Origin: Desulfobacula sp.
GTDB lineage: Bacteria > Desulfobacterota > Desulfobacteria > Desulfobacterales > Desulfobacteraceae
DNA: 59,925 bases
Assembly (NCBI GenBank): GCA_012031875.1
Contig: JAAUSZ010000004.1
Location: forward strand, 1-59,925
Reading direction: 5' to 3'
Part shown: positions 21,109-30,920 of the stretch, in pieces
Numbering within the stretch: the first letter of the stretch is position 1
Layout: every line of letters starts with the position of its first letter
Translations under genes and position numbers: made by a program
The notes under the pieces: model-generated
The model's database searches: none
Seen by the model: the letters and a program-made list of their open reading frames with translations, nothing else
Told to the model about the DNA's origin: nothing

Positions 21109-21684
21109 ATGGGCTACTCAATATCCTGGGTCGCAGTAAAAAAGAAAACTCCCGAACGCTTGCTCCAAGAGATGGGGCTTTCACCTACAGGCGCAATGGC
21201 CGATTACGGGCGAGAGCCCTTTACGGGTCGAACGTTGCCGAGCGGGTGGTTTCTTTTGGTGTTTAATAAGTGCGAACACAAATTCATAAGGCCCGATTCG
21301 CTGACTTCATTGTCAAGTAACTGTGATCTTGTTGCCGCTTCCGCTGAAGAGCACGTGATGGTGAGCACATCGGAGTTCTGGCGCAACGGCCGACAAATTT
21401 GGCGCATAGAGCACGACGCTCAAGAAAGTATCGACCACCTCCGCACCTCCGGCGTTTTGCCGGATAGCTACACCGCAATTCAAAGACAGTGTGCCGAGGA
21501 GCAAGAACAAGCAGGCGGTAAGAATGCCGATGCCGATTATTTTTTTGACATACCTCTACAAACAGCAAAAAGCATAGTTGGGTTCAAGCACGACGATGAT
21601 GATGGACTCGAAGACGACGGCTTTGAGGTGTTCAAAACCTATGCCTCTTCATCGCGAACAAAACCGTGGTGGAAGGTGTGGTGA
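21109..21684 (+). CDS. hypothetical protein, possible cassette-borne
   Basis: MGYSISWVAVKKKTPERLLQEMGLSPTG...KPWWKVW*; flanked by TTAGGC (21094) and GCCCAAC (21686). Confidence 0.6.
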   Translation: MGYSISWVAVKKKTPERLLQEMGLSPTGAMADYGREPFTGRTLPSGWFLLVFNKCEHKFIRPDSLTSLSSNCDLVAASAEEHVMVSTSEFWRNGRQIWRIEHDAQESIDHLRTSGVLPDSYTAIQRQCAEEQEQAGGKNADADYFFDIPLQTAKSIVGFKHDDDDGLEDDGFEVFKTYASSSRTKPWWKVW

Positions 21685-21729
21685 CGCCCAACGAATAACA
21701 AATGTCATTGTCCTTATAAGGAGAATTGA

Positions 21730-22511
<782 letters not shown>

Positions 22512-22562
22512 ACGTGTCCCGGCAGAAAAACGCTCAAAGCAGGCCCGCCTTTAAGAGCAGCC

Positions 22563-23102
22563 TTAGTTTCCCTTTCCGCTGATGACAAACCCGCTCGGCG
22601 TAAGGCCGGTGGCGGACGGGGTCCCGGCGATATTGGAAAGATAGGCGCTGCCCAGGGTTTCAATATGGCCGTGGATATTGTCAAAATAATTATAATGGAT
22701 CTGTTCCTCGTCAATGACGGACTCGAAAAGTTTTACGCTGGTGCTGTCGCCGTTTTCCCGGCACACCAGGAGAAACTGGTTGTAGGACGCAATCGTATCA
22801 TCCTCCAGTTCGGCATCAAAAGAGAAAATCGTCTCTATTTTCTGGCCTTTCTGGACCTTGCCGCCGGATTCCGAACTGGGTTCGCCGCCCAGTTCCTTGA
22901 TACGTTCGGCAAACATTTCAGCATGGCGCATTTCATCAATGGCAATGAGCTTGACCTTGCCGGCCAGTTCTCCATAATCCATATCGTCTATATTGTAATG
23001 CTGGTTCATGTACTGGGTGATGGCCAGCAATTCCATGGACCGGGCCTTGTTCAGCACCTCGATGACCTTCTTTTTTTTTTGTTCTTTTGCTTTTTTATCC
23101 AT
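22563..23102 (-). CDS. bacterioferritin-like ferritin
   Basis: KARSMELLAITQYMNQHY, AIDEMRHAEMFAERIKELGG, ESVIDEEQIHYNYFDN. Confidence 0.9.
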   Translation of the reverse strand: MDKKAKEQKKKKVIEVLNKARSMELLAITQYMNQHYNIDDMDYGELAGKVKLIAIDEMRHAEMFAERIKELGGEPSSESGGKVQKGQKIETIFSFDAELEDDTIASYNQFLLVCRENGDSTSVKLFESVIDEEQIHYNYFDNIHGHIETLGSAYLSNIAGTPSATGLTPSGFVISGKGN

Positions 23103-23274
23103 TTTTCTTCTCCTTTTGCAAAGATAGCTCATTTAACGGTTACACACCTGACGCACGGCACCACCAAAACCGGCATGGGCAGAGAATAACAAATATCTTG
23201 CAAAAACCCCAGGGGTGCGATAAAAATTTATTACCGATGCATGCGATACGATTACCGTATATAAAAAAATTACC

Positions 23275-26200
23275 GTGTTCAAAACCAAAAATTTGTTGTC
23301 GTGGAATAGCGCCATGAAATCACCCATGTCCATCCGCCTCTACCTGTCCCTCAAATTCGGCATTGTGGCCATATTACCGGTTCTCATCATTGCCGTGGTC
23401 ATCTGGCAGTTTCAAATCCCCCAGATGCGGACCCGGACGGAAATTCAGCAAAAGGGCATGGCCCGGGCCATTGCCGGCCAGATATCGGCCCATCTCATGG
23501 GAGGGCAGCGCCAATTGTCGGCTTTGGCTGATTATCTGAAACAGCAGGATCATTCCCAGTCGTCCCGGTTCTTTTCTCTGCTGGATTCACAATGCGGAGA
23601 GGGGAACCTCTTTGAGGCCATTTATATTACCGACTCCCAGGGCAACGGCATCACCGCCATCGGCCTGTCCGGCAGCAACCGTTCCAAGCGGGAGGACCTG
23701 ATGGGATTGGATCTGTCAGGCCGGAGCTTTATTCATCAGACCCGGGCCCCGGAAACTCCCCTCTGGTCGGAAACCTTTCTGTCCACCACCACCAGCCGAC
23801 TGGCCGTGGCCCTGGTCGTTCCGCTGGCCCACGACCTGATCATCGGTGAAATCACCCTGGACAAACTCTCCGAATTGATCCGTCTTTTGCCGGTGGAAGC
23901 AGGGCTGACCGTTCTGGTGCTGGACGGGCAGAACCGTGTGGTGGCGGATTCACAGCAGATCCGCCTGGGCCGGCAGGTGAATTTAAACCTTCTTCCCCGG
24001 ACGGATGCCCCGGAAAAGACCAGCTTTGCCGCAGGCTCATTGGATCTGGAGGGCAAGCCCTTTTTAGGAACGGTGGCGGATATTCAGGGGCTGGGCTGGA
24101 AAGTCCTGGTGGCCCAGTCCATTGAGGATGCCTATAAACCGATACGCTTTGCTTTTATCATGAGTGTTCTGGTATTGAGCGTGTCCCTGGCCTTGGCTTT
24201 GGCGGCAGCCGCCTTCCAGGCCGGCAACCTCTCCAGACTTCTCCGGTTTTATACCCAACAGGCCCAGGCCATTTCCCAGGGTAAATATGATTTGCAATGG
24301 CCCCCTTCTAAAACCGCCGAACTGATGAACCTGGGGCAAAGCTTTGACCGCATGGCCCAAGGCATCAGCCGGCGTGAAAAGGCCCTGGTGGAAAATGAAA
24401 CCCGCATGCGGATTACCCTGGATTCCATTGGTGATGCCGTGATTACCACCGATGATCACGGCCGGATCACCCGGATGAATCCCATGGCTGAAAAATTAAC
24501 GGGCCGGCCTTTGACTGAAGCCGCGGGCCGGCCCTTGCCCGAGGTATTCCGGATCATCAACGCCCACACCCGGGGACCGGTTGCCAATCCGGTTACAAAG
24601 GTTCTGGCCGAGGGAAAAATCATCGGTCTGGCCAACCATACCCTCCTCGTCTCCGGAGACGGGAACGAATACCAGATCGCGGACAGCGGAGCCCCCATAC
24701 GGGATACGGACGGGCAAATCGTCGGTGTGGTCCTGGTCTTCCGGGATGTCACCGAAACCTATGCCAGGGAAGAAAAAATACGGGAGAGTGAAAAACTGCT
24801 GAAAAACATCACCGCCAATGTTCCGGGCGTGGTCTATCAACTGAAGGTTCAGACCGGTTCCAAGCCCTCGTATACAGTGAATTATGTAAGTCCGAGGGCA
24901 TTGGAAATATTCGGCATTGAGGCCTGCCCGGAAACTTTTTTCAATGATTTTCTCCACTGCCTGCCCCCCCTTGACAAGGAAGGGTTTCTCAGTTCCGTCA
25001 CCGCTGCGGTTGACGGCCTCAGACCCTGGCGCTATGAAGGCCGGTTCGTTAAACCCCCGGGAGTACGCGTGTGGTTCTCGGGCCATGCCGGTGTCCGGAA
25101 AACCGGGAGGGATGTGGTATTGAACGGGGTCTTGATGGACATTACGGAGCGCCGCCGGATGGAAGAGGACCTCCGCATGACCCGGTTCAGCTTTGAAAAG
25201 GCCTCCGTCGGTATCTACCGCATCGGGTCCGATGCCCGGATCGTGGACGCAAACGAATCCGCGGCCCGGATCCTGGGGTATACCCGGGAGGAGATGAAAT
25301 CCCTGACCCTCTACGATATCGACCCCCATATCAAAGCCGAGGACCTGCCCTTGATATGGGAAAGACTCTGCACTCACAAAGTGGACCGGTTTGAAACGGT
25401 TCACCGCAAAAAGGACGGGGCAGAGATACCGGTGGAGATCACATCCAATCTGCTTGAATACGACGGCCGGAAATTCTCGATTTCCTTTGCCCTGGACATC
25501 TCCCACCGGCGGCAAGCGGAAAAGGAGGCCAAACGGTTGCAGGAGGCCCTGTCCCAGTCCCAGAAAATGGAGGCCGTGGGTACCCTGGCAGGCGGGATCG
25601 CCCATGATTTCAACAATATCCTTTCGGCCATGATCGGTTTTTCAGAGCTGGCCCTGGCCCGGACAGAGGCAGGCTCCCCCGTCCACACCCATTTACAAAA
25701 AATCCTCACGGCCGGTCTGCGCGCCAGGGACCTGGTCAGGCAAATCCTTATTTTCAGCCGCCAGGACGAACTCACGCTAAGGCCTTTAAAGGTCGGCCCC
25801 CTGGTGAAAGAAACCCTCAAGCTGCTGCGTTCGTCCATACCCGCCACCATTGACATCTCCCATGACATCCGGGAAGATATGGACCCGGTCATGGCTGATC
25901 CGACCCAGGTCCATCAAATCATCATGAATCTTTGCACCAACGCGGCCCACAGCATGGAAACCCAAGGGGGCCGGTTAACCGTCACCCTGTCCCGGGAGGC
26001 CCTTTCCAAGCAGGACAGCCGGTTGTATCCGGGCCTTTTGCCGGGCGATTATGCAAAACTCACGGTCCAGGATACCGGCAAGGGGATTCCTCCGGAACTC
26101 CTGGGGAAGATATTTGATCCCTATTTTACCACCAAGGAAAAGGAAAAGGGAACAGGACTGGGTCTGGCCGTTGTGGACGGCATTGTCCGAAGCTATGGAG

Positions 26201-26692
26201 GGGCTGTATATGTCTACAGCGAACCGGACAGGGGAACCACATTCAATGTCTTTCTTCCCATGGTAAAAGCAAAAATGACCGCTGAAAAAAATGAAATCCC
26301 CGAGCTGCCCACAGGAGATGAGCATATTTTATTGGTCGATGACGAACCCGCCCTGCTGGACGTGGGACAACAATTACTGGAACACCTGGGCTACCGGGTC
26401 TCAGCCGCCGTGAACGGCCAGGCAGCCTTGGATCTGTTCTGCCGGGCGCCGGGCCATTGATCTGGTCATCACCGATATGACCATGCCTGAAATGACCGGG
26501 GATAAACTGGCCGTGGAACTCTTGAAGATCCGGCCGGACCTGCCCATCGTCCTGAACACGGGATACAGCATGGCCATATCCACTGAAAGGGCTATGGAAA
26601 TAGGGGTCAAGGCCTTTATCTATAAACCCGTTGTCGAGGCTGAATTGGCCGGGACCGTCAGGGCCGTCCTGGACGAGGCCCGGCAGAAATAA
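23275..26692 (+). CDS. large hybrid histidine kinase (Cache, HAMP-like, multiple PAS, HATPase, REC), frameshifted near 26450
   Basis: AGGIAHDFNNILSAMIGFSELAL, DTGKGIPPELLGKIFDPYFTTKEKEKGTGLGLAVV, ILLVDDEPALLDVGQQLLEHLG; REC continues in +1 frame as DLVITDMTMPEMTGDKL. Confidence 0.9.
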
Positions 26693-26736
26693 CCATAGGC
26701 TTTAAACAGAGGCCTCAAGAAGACAGGGAGACCCGG

Positions 26737-27528
26737 ATGGGCAACATCATCCAGCAGGTTGATATCGCACGGATCAAAAATAATATAAAAACCCTGACCC
26801 GGGACAGTATCATTGACGAAGATATTCTGGACATTCATATCAACGGAAAAAAAACCTTTCAGATGGTGTTTTCCATGACCCATACCCCGGCCCTGGCCGC
26901 AGGATTTTTATTCACCCAGGGCATTGTCCGGGAAAAAGCCGACATCCTGGACCTGGTTTTCATTGAAGAGACAAAACAGTGCCGGGTCATCCTAAGGGAT
27001 TCCGCCCTGAAACGGCTGGATGAATTTAAAACCATGGGGTCCATCCGGGGTTCTTCCGGCGGGGCATTGCTTCAGAATCCGGGCCGGATATCCATCCCGG
27101 AGCGGACCCGGGACTTTTCGATCACCTATGACCAGGTATCTGCGTTGATCCGGATGCATGGGGATCATTCGGAGCTGTTTCACAAAACCGGCGCCGTCCA
27201 CAGCGCAGGGCTGTGTGACCCCCTCCATATCCTGGCCTATTATGAAGACATCGGACGGCACAACGCCCTGGACAAACTGGCCGGGGAAGTCCTGCTCAAA
27301 GGTCTCTTCACCGGGGACAAGGTCGCCACCCTGAGTTGCCGGATGTCCCTTGAAATCATCGGCAAAATCATCCGGACCGGCATCCCCGTCGTCATCTCCA
27401 ATGCAGCCCCTACCCTTTCCGCGGTCAGGCTGGCCGACCGGGCCGGCCTGACCCTCATCGGCTTTGCCCGGGACAGCCGGTTTAATATTTACAGTCATGA
27501 CGAAAGAATCCGTCCCGGCATTGTGTAA
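26737..27528 (+). CDS. fdhD: FdhD-family formate dehydrogenase accessory protein
   Basis: EDIGRHNALDKLAG, SCRMSLEIIGKIIRTGIPVVISNAAPTLSAVRLADRAGLTLIGFARDSRFNIYS. Confidence 0.88.
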   Translation: MGNIIQQVDIARIKNNIKTLTRDSIIDEDILDIHINGKKTFQMVFSMTHTPALAAGFLFTQGIVREKADILDLVFIEETKQCRVILRDSALKRLDEFKTMGSIRGSSGGALLQNPGRISIPERTRDFSITYDQVSALIRMHGDHSELFHKTGAVHSAGLCDPLHILAYYEDIGRHNALDKLAGEVLLKGLFTGDKVATLSCRMSLEIIGKIIRTGIPVVISNAAPTLSAVRLADRAGLTLIGFARDSRFNIYSHDERIRPGIV

Positions 27529-27609
27529 ACCAGCATCAAAAACCGGGGGTTCCGCCCGGCCATGCCGCTGTTGGCCGGGGCCGTCATAACATTGAAGCGA
27601 GGCGCATCC

Positions 27610-28773
27610 ATGAAAGCTTACCTCATCATGACCGGATTCATTCTCTCCTGGCTGGTTTCCCCGGAATCCCTGGCCATATCCGGCCGGATGGCCGGGCTCT
27701 CCGGCCGGATGGCCCTGGTTCCCCTTGCCGCGGCCCTGGGGCTGGCCGCTCTTTGCACCGCCCTGATCCATGACCGCAGATCGCCGGAAGGGCGGAATGA
27801 ATTGGCCTCCCTCTCTCCGGCCTACGGCAGGACCGCAGCCTCAGCCATGGTGATGACCGGCAGAATTCCCGTCCTGCTCTTTGCCTCCACGGCCATGCTG
27901 GTGTCGGCGGGGTTTGCCTTTAATGAAATCTTTGTCTACTGGTTTCCCAATTTTCTTTTTGCTTCCCTTTTGCTGGCCCTCGTCTGCGGCCTCCCCCTTT
28001 TCCATGAAAAGGCCGTATTATGGGGCCAGACCCTTTTTACCGGCATAGCCGTCCTCGGACTTCTGATCCTGATGGTCATGGGAATGGGCCGGGAAGGGCC
28101 GGAGGCGGCCGGTCCTGCTCCCTCCCTTTCCCGGCACCTTTTCGGCATGGCCTTCCTGCTCTTTCTCGGCTTTGATTTTTACCGGCCCGGAAACCAGAGG
28201 ATGCCGGCAGTCTACATCACTTTTGTCCCGGCCTTTGCATTGACGGCCGGATGGGTCCTGCTGGCCGTCGCACTTGTCCCCCTGCCCCGGCTTGCCGGAT
28301 CTTCCCTCCCCCATCTTCTGGTCGCCCGGGCCGCCGGAGGCGATACCGGAGGCTATGTGATCGGCGCCGTCATCATCAGCGGCGCCTTAAGCGGGGTGAA
28401 CGGGCTCCTTTTGGCCCTTCGAAGAACCCTTTCAGACCTTGCCGGGAAGCGGCTTCTCCCCAAAACCCTTGCTCAGGAGCGGCCTCCGGCGATTCTGGCC
28501 TTTATCCTGATCGAAACCATGATGATGGCGGGGGTGGCCGGCAATGAGAGGATTGATGCCATGGTCCGGGCCTCTCTCATTCTCTGGATGATATATCTGG
28601 GCCTGCGCTGTTTTGCCGCCCGGATCCAGGGGCAGGAATTCAGCCTCCCTGAAAAATGCTGCGGCAGCCTTGCCGCCGGATTGATTCTTTTTCTGGCAGG
28701 GGCGTTGATCATGGGCGACAGTGACTTTGGATACATTCTGCGGTTTCAGGTATCCGCCATCTCCTTTTTTTAG
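27610..28773 (+). CDS. APC-superfamily permease-like membrane protein
   Basis: About 10-12 hydrophobic segments across 387 aa. Confidence 0.55.
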   Translation: MKAYLIMTGFILSWLVSPESLAISGRMAGLSGRMALVPLAAALGLAALCTALIHDRRSPEGRNELASLSPAYGRTAASAMVMTGRIPVLLFASTAMLVSAGFAFNEIFVYWFPNFLFASLLLALVCGLPLFHEKAVLWGQTLFTGIAVLGLLILMVMGMGREGPEAAGPAPSLSRHLFGMAFLLFLGFDFYRPGNQRMPAVYITFVPAFALTAGWVLLAVALVPLPRLAGSSLPHLLVARAAGGDTGGYVIGAVIISGALSGVNGLLLALRRTLSDLAGKRLLPKTLAQERPPAILAFILIETMMMAGVAGNERIDAMVRASLILWMIYLGLRCFAARIQGQEFSLPEKCCGSLAAGLILFLAGALIMGDSDFGYILRFQVSAISFF

Positions 28774-28801
28774 TATTTTCATTGGTGTGGGCAAAAACCC
28801 A

Positions 28802-28817
28802 TGAAAGAATCTTTTCA
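28802..28817. promoter_or_regulatory. palindromic site TGAAAGAATCTTTTCA upstream of the rhodanese gene
   Basis: Exact reverse complement of the site at 32913-32928. Confidence 0.5.
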
Positions 28818-28844
28818 CAAAAAAATAAACAGGAGGAATGAACC

Positions 28845-29240
28845 ATGAAAAAACTTTTGGCAGGTTTGATTTTTGCCGTATTGATGATTTCCGGTACGGC
28901 ATCGGGCGATGAGGTCAGACTCCTTAACAAGGATGAACTCAAGGCCATGCTGGGAAACCCCGATCTTGTCGTGCTGGATGTCAGGGCGGGCAAGGACTGG
29001 AGTTCCAGTGAATTTAAAATCAAAGGCGCGGTCCGGCTGACCAATGACACCACGGAGGCGGTCATGAAAGACATTTCAAAGGACAAAACCCTGGTTTTTT
29101 ATTGCGCCTGACCCAATGAAGGCACCAGTGTCCGTGAGGCACGGAAATTCCTGGATCAGGGCTATAAAAACGTGTATGCATTAAAAGGCGGGTGGCGGGA
29201 ATGGTTCCGCAGCAAATACCCCCATGAAGAAAAATCCTGA
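28845..29240 (+). CDS. exported rhodanese-like selenoprotein with Sec encoded by TGA at 29109-29111
   Basis: Signal peptide MKKLLAGLIFAVLMISGTASG; VVLDVRAGKDWSSSEFKIKGAVRLTN; FYCA(U)PNEGTSVREARKFLDQGYKNVYALKGGWREWF; frame continues uninterrupted to TGA at 29238, 132 codons in total. Confidence 0.82.
29125..29144 (+). promoter_or_regulatory. candidate bacterial SECIS element
   Basis: CC A GTG U CC [GUGA] GG CAC GG: stem with bulged U and GU at the start of the apical loop, loop beginning 23 nt after the last base of TGA. Confidence 0.6.
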
Positions 29241-29295
29241 TCCGGCCTAGGCCCTGGATCAGGAAAATCCTTTTTCATTTCTATACCGCGAAGGG

Positions 29296-29324
29296 GGGAT
29301 TGAGTCCCGGCGGGACTCAATCCC
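29296..29324. terminator. perfect 13-bp inverted repeat between convergent genes
   Basis: GGGATTGAGTCCC GGC GGGACTCAATCCC; no strong U-tract. Confidence 0.55.
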
Positions 29325-29333
29325 GTGTCGGGA

Positions 29334-30899
29334 TCAGGCAGACAGGGCCTTCTGGTCTTCCAGTTGCTTTAATTCAAAGCGCTTGACCTTGCCGGTGGCT
29401 GTTTTAGGCAGGTCCTCCACAAAATACACCCATCTGGGGAATTTATAATGGGCCAGTTCCTTTTTCACATAGTCCTTGATTTGTTTTTCAAGCAGGTCCG
29501 AGGGTGAATACCCCTTGTTCAGGACAACATAGGCGCAGGGCTTGACCAGGTCTTCATCGTCCCGGCCCGGCACGACCGCGCATTCCAGCACGGCCGGGTG
29601 CCCGATGAGACAGGCCTCCACTTCTATGGGAGACACCCAGATCCCGCCCACCTTGAGCATATCGTTGGACCGCCCCACATAGTAGAAGAATCCTTCCTCA
29701 TCTATGAAGAATTTATCATCCGTATTAAACCATTCGCCGATCATGGACTGTTTGGTTTTGGCATGCTTGTTCCAGTAACAGGCCGCGATGCTGTCCCCCT
29801 TGATCCAGACCGTGCCGATCTCTCCTTTGGGAACCTCATTCAATTTATCATCCACGATTTTGGCCTCATAGCCGGGCACAAGCTTGCCCGTGCTGCCGGG
29901 CCGGATATCCTCCTGGCGGTTGGAAATATAGATATGGACGATTTCCGTGGACCCGATGCCGTCCAGGATATCCAGGTTAAACCGTTTTTTCCACCGAAGG
30001 AAGATATCTGCGGGCAGGGCCTCCCCTGCCGATACGCAGAGCCTGACCCCGTCCATCTTTCCCTCATCGGCCGCCAGCATGGCGCCGTAGAGGGTGGGCA
30101 CACCGAAATACAGGGTGGGCCGGTGCCGGGCAACGGTCCTGTAAACGGATTCCGGGGTGGGGCGTTCCGGCATCAACACCGCGGTGGCGCCGACGCCGAA
30201 GGGAAAATACATCCCGTTGCCCAGGCCGTAAGCAAAAAAGAGTTTGGCCGCGGAAAAGCAGACATCCTCCTCCCGGACTTTCAGCACCTGTTTCCCATAG
30301 GTTTCCAGGCTGAAGAGCATATCATGCTGCAAGTGGACCGTACCCTTGGGCTTTCCCGTGGAACCGGAACTGTAGAGCCAGAAACAGGCATCATCGGGAC
30401 TGGTGGGGGCGGGGTCAAGGTCTTCGGAAAAAGAGGCGGCAAACTCCCCATAGGTCTTGGTCCCCGGCCGCGCACCATTGATCAGGACAATCTGCTCCAG
30501 GAATTTTAATTCATCTTTGATTTCTTCGATATTGGCGTACAGGCTCTCATCCACCACCAGTATCCTGGCCCGGCTGTCGTTGAGAAAATACAGGTAATCC
30601 TTGGGCCGCATCAGGGTGTTCAGACAGATGGGAACGGCGCCGGCCTTGATGGAGCCGAAGAACACCACGGGATAATACTCCATGTCCGGCATGAGCATGG
30701 CCAACCGGTCCCCCATCCGCATCCCGAAGGATAACAGGGCGTTGCCGAACCGGTTGACCTCCTTGGCCAGTTTCCCATAGGTCATTTTCCGGTCCTCGCA
30801 CAGGACAGCGATCTTGTTTTCCCGTCCCTCACGGATATGGCGGTCCACAAAATAATCGGCCGCGTTAAAATATTCTGATTCCATAATATCCAGTTTCAT
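29334..30899 (-). CDS. benzoate-CoA ligase family acyl-CoA synthetase
   Basis: FWLYSSGSTGKPKGTVHLQHDM, GEWFNTDDKFFIDEEGFFYYVGRSNDMLKVGGIWVSP, PKTATGKVKRFELK. Confidence 0.88.
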   Translation of the reverse strand: MKLDIMESEYFNAADYFVDRHIREGRENKIAVLCEDRKMTYGKLAKEVNRFGNALLSFGMRMGDRLAMLMPDMEYYPVVFFGSIKAGAVPICLNTLMRPKDYLYFLNDSRARILVVDESLYANIEEIKDELKFLEQIVLINGARPGTKTYGEFAASFSEDLDPAPTSPDDACFWLYSSGSTGKPKGTVHLQHDMLFSLETYGKQVLKVREEDVCFSAAKLFFAYGLGNGMYFPFGVGATAVLMPERPTPESVYRTVARHRPTLYFGVPTLYGAMLAADEGKMDGVRLCVSAGEALPADIFLRWKKRFNLDILDGIGSTEIVHIYISNRQEDIRPGSTGKLVPGYEAKIVDDKLNEVPKGEIGTVWIKGDSIAACYWNKHAKTKQSMIGEWFNTDDKFFIDEEGFFYYVGRSNDMLKVGGIWVSPIEVEACLIGHPAVLECAVVPGRDDEDLVKPCAYVVLNKGYSPSDLLEKQIKDYVKKELAHYKFPRWVYFVEDLPKTATGKVKRFELKQLEDQKALSA

Positions 30900-30920
30900 G
30901 ATTGATCTCCTCTTGATGAT

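Noticed and set aside
24496-25605. 369-aa minus-strand ORF inside the hybrid kinase
   Set aside because: Antisense to a well-supported PAS/kinase coding region; composition is typical of GC-rich shadow ORFs
29240-29262. GATCCGGCCTAGGCCCTGGATC short palindrome after the rhodanese stop as a second SECIS or regulatory hairpin
   Set aside because: Downstream of the stop and too far from TGA for a bacterial SECIS; more simply part of the intergenic terminator region
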